A stretch of 64,000 bases of DNA. Source: Aliihoeflea sp. 2WW. Its GTDB lineage: Bacteria; Pseudomonadota; Alphaproteobacteria; Rhizobiales; Rhizobiaceae. Position numbers and translations under genes: made by a program. The stretch is from the NCBI RefSeq assembly GCF_000497755.1, contig NZ_AYOD01000002.1, positions 62,001 to 126,000 of the forward strand, in the 5' to 3' direction. Each line of letters opens with the position of its first letter. The stretch's first letter is position 1. Shown here piece after piece: positions 63,450 through 64,000 of the stretch. The notes under the pieces were generated by a model that did no database searches, was not told the origin of the DNA, and saw only the letters and a list, made by a program, of their open reading frames with translations.

Positions 63450-64000
63450 TCAGCGCGTGACGAACACCGTCACGATCGGCTTCTTGCCCCAGGCGTCATT
63501 CGCGGCCGAACGCACGGCGCGGCGCGCCGCCTCGGACACCATATCGAGATCCTTGCGGCGCTGGCGTGGGATGCTTTCCACCGCACCGATCGCCGCGTCC
63601 AACATGATGTCCTCGAGCGCTTCGCCCTTGGCATCCGTCTCGGCGACGCCGATGGCGACGATGTCGGGCTCGCCCGCCATCTCGTAGCGATCGTCGAGGA
63701 CGACGTTGAGGACGACATGACCGGCGAAGGCCAGCTTGCGCCGGTCGCGCACGCCGACTTCCTGCTCGGTGCCGATGATGCGGCCATCCTTCATCAGGCG
63801 GCCGAAGGGCACGGTGCCGACGATCTCGGCCGCGCCCGGCGCAAGGCGGATCATGTCGCCATTGCGCACCTGCGCGACTTCCGGAATGCCCGCACTCGCG
63901 CCGAGCGCGCCCTGCGCCACCAGATGCGCTGCTTCGCCGTGCACCGGCACGAGGATGCGCGGCTTGACCCAGGAATACATCTTCAGGAGTTCGCTGCGGC
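63450..64000 (-). CDS. rnj: ribonuclease J, C-terminal part (5' end outside window)
   Basis: The visible 183 residues begin RSELLKMYSWVKPRILVPVHGE, the end of the beta-CASP metallo-beta-lactamase domain with the conserved PVHGE, and continue into the RNase J C-terminal region (VNVVLDDRYEMAGEPDIVAIG; RAVRSAANDAWGKKPIVTVFVTR). RNase J is a 5'-3' exo/endoribonuclease in RNA maturation, present in many alphaproteobacteria. The catalytic histidine cluster lies beyond the right edge. Confidence 0.93.
   Translation of the reverse strand, partial: RSELLKMYSWVKPRILVPVHGEAAHLVAQGALGASAGIPEVAQVRNGDMIRLAPGAAEIVGTVPFGRLMKDGRIIGTEQEVGVRDRRKLAFAGHVVLNVVLDDRYEMAGEPDIVAIGVAETDAKGEALEDIMLDAAIGAVESIPRQRRKDLDMVSEAARRAVRSAANDAWGKKPIVTVFVTR

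Overview
The window is GC-rich chromosomal DNA from an alphaproteobacterium, very probably of the order Hyphomicrobiales (Rhizobiales; a Mesorhizobium/Nitratireductor/Phyllobacteriaceae-like organism). The evidence is the gene content and order: recA next to alaS; an mlaE-mlaF-mlaD set with a PqiC-like lipoprotein; gor-DUF2059-rpiA; moaA/mobA/mobB; cobT-DUF1289-aspartic protease; and rnj-mce-DUF1467-proS-lolC-lolD. It also carries a short prolyl-tRNA synthetase, a second GluRS, a class II DAHP synthase and a two-domain malic enzyme. No insertion sequence, phage gene, rRNA operon or CRISPR array was seen. Genes are densely packed, with ATGA stop/start overlaps and several convergent pairs whose ends overlap.

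Layout. 0-5.3 kb: alaS (3' end outside the window), recA with its own terminator and a LexA-type box inside its promoter, then psuK-psuG for pseudouridine breakdown. 5.3-19.2 kb: envelope genes (OmpA-like lipoprotein, small lipoprotein, the Mla-type lipid transport operon), a dipeptide epimerase, an LpxH-like phosphoesterase, malic enzyme, gltX, nadE and a hemerythrin. 19.3-30.9 kb: lipid kinase, DAHP synthase, glutathione reductase, DUF2059, rpiA, gph, tRNA-Val(CAC), a large L,D-transpeptidase, class I fumarase, rhodanese, MarR and DUF971. 31-36.8 kb: molybdenum cofactor genes with two transporters, a beta-hydroxyacid dehydrogenase and an Lrp regulator. 36.9-44.4 kb: a uracil-DNA glycosylase with no standard start codon, GST, nuclease, an orphan DivK-type histidine kinase, cobT and neighbours, TauE and dusA.

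44.6-58.7 kb is the most accessory-looking part. It has a glycosyltransferase next to a Tat-exported SGNH-like protein. It then has a catabolic block: MarR plus a ThDP enzyme on one strand, facing a dctP-dctQ-dctM-hydroxyacid oxidase operon on the other, followed by deoC plus a two-domain ALDH16-like dehydrogenase, an HpaR-like regulator and maiA. The ThDP-gene promoter and the dctP/deoC divergent promoter share the motif TTGTTTG-N4-CAAACTA, which suggests one regulator controls uptake, oxidation, decarboxylation and perhaps aldehyde oxidation of an alpha-hydroxy acid (possibly mandelate-like; inference).

58.8-64 kb: lolD-lolC-proS, a likely trans-acting sRNA between proS and DUF1467 (promoter and strong terminator visible), mce, and the 3' end of rnj separated from mce by inverted arrays of a 7-bp repeat.

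Stretches above 300 bases without a protein gene: only the proS-DUF1467 gap (62114-62524), which holds the proposed sRNA.
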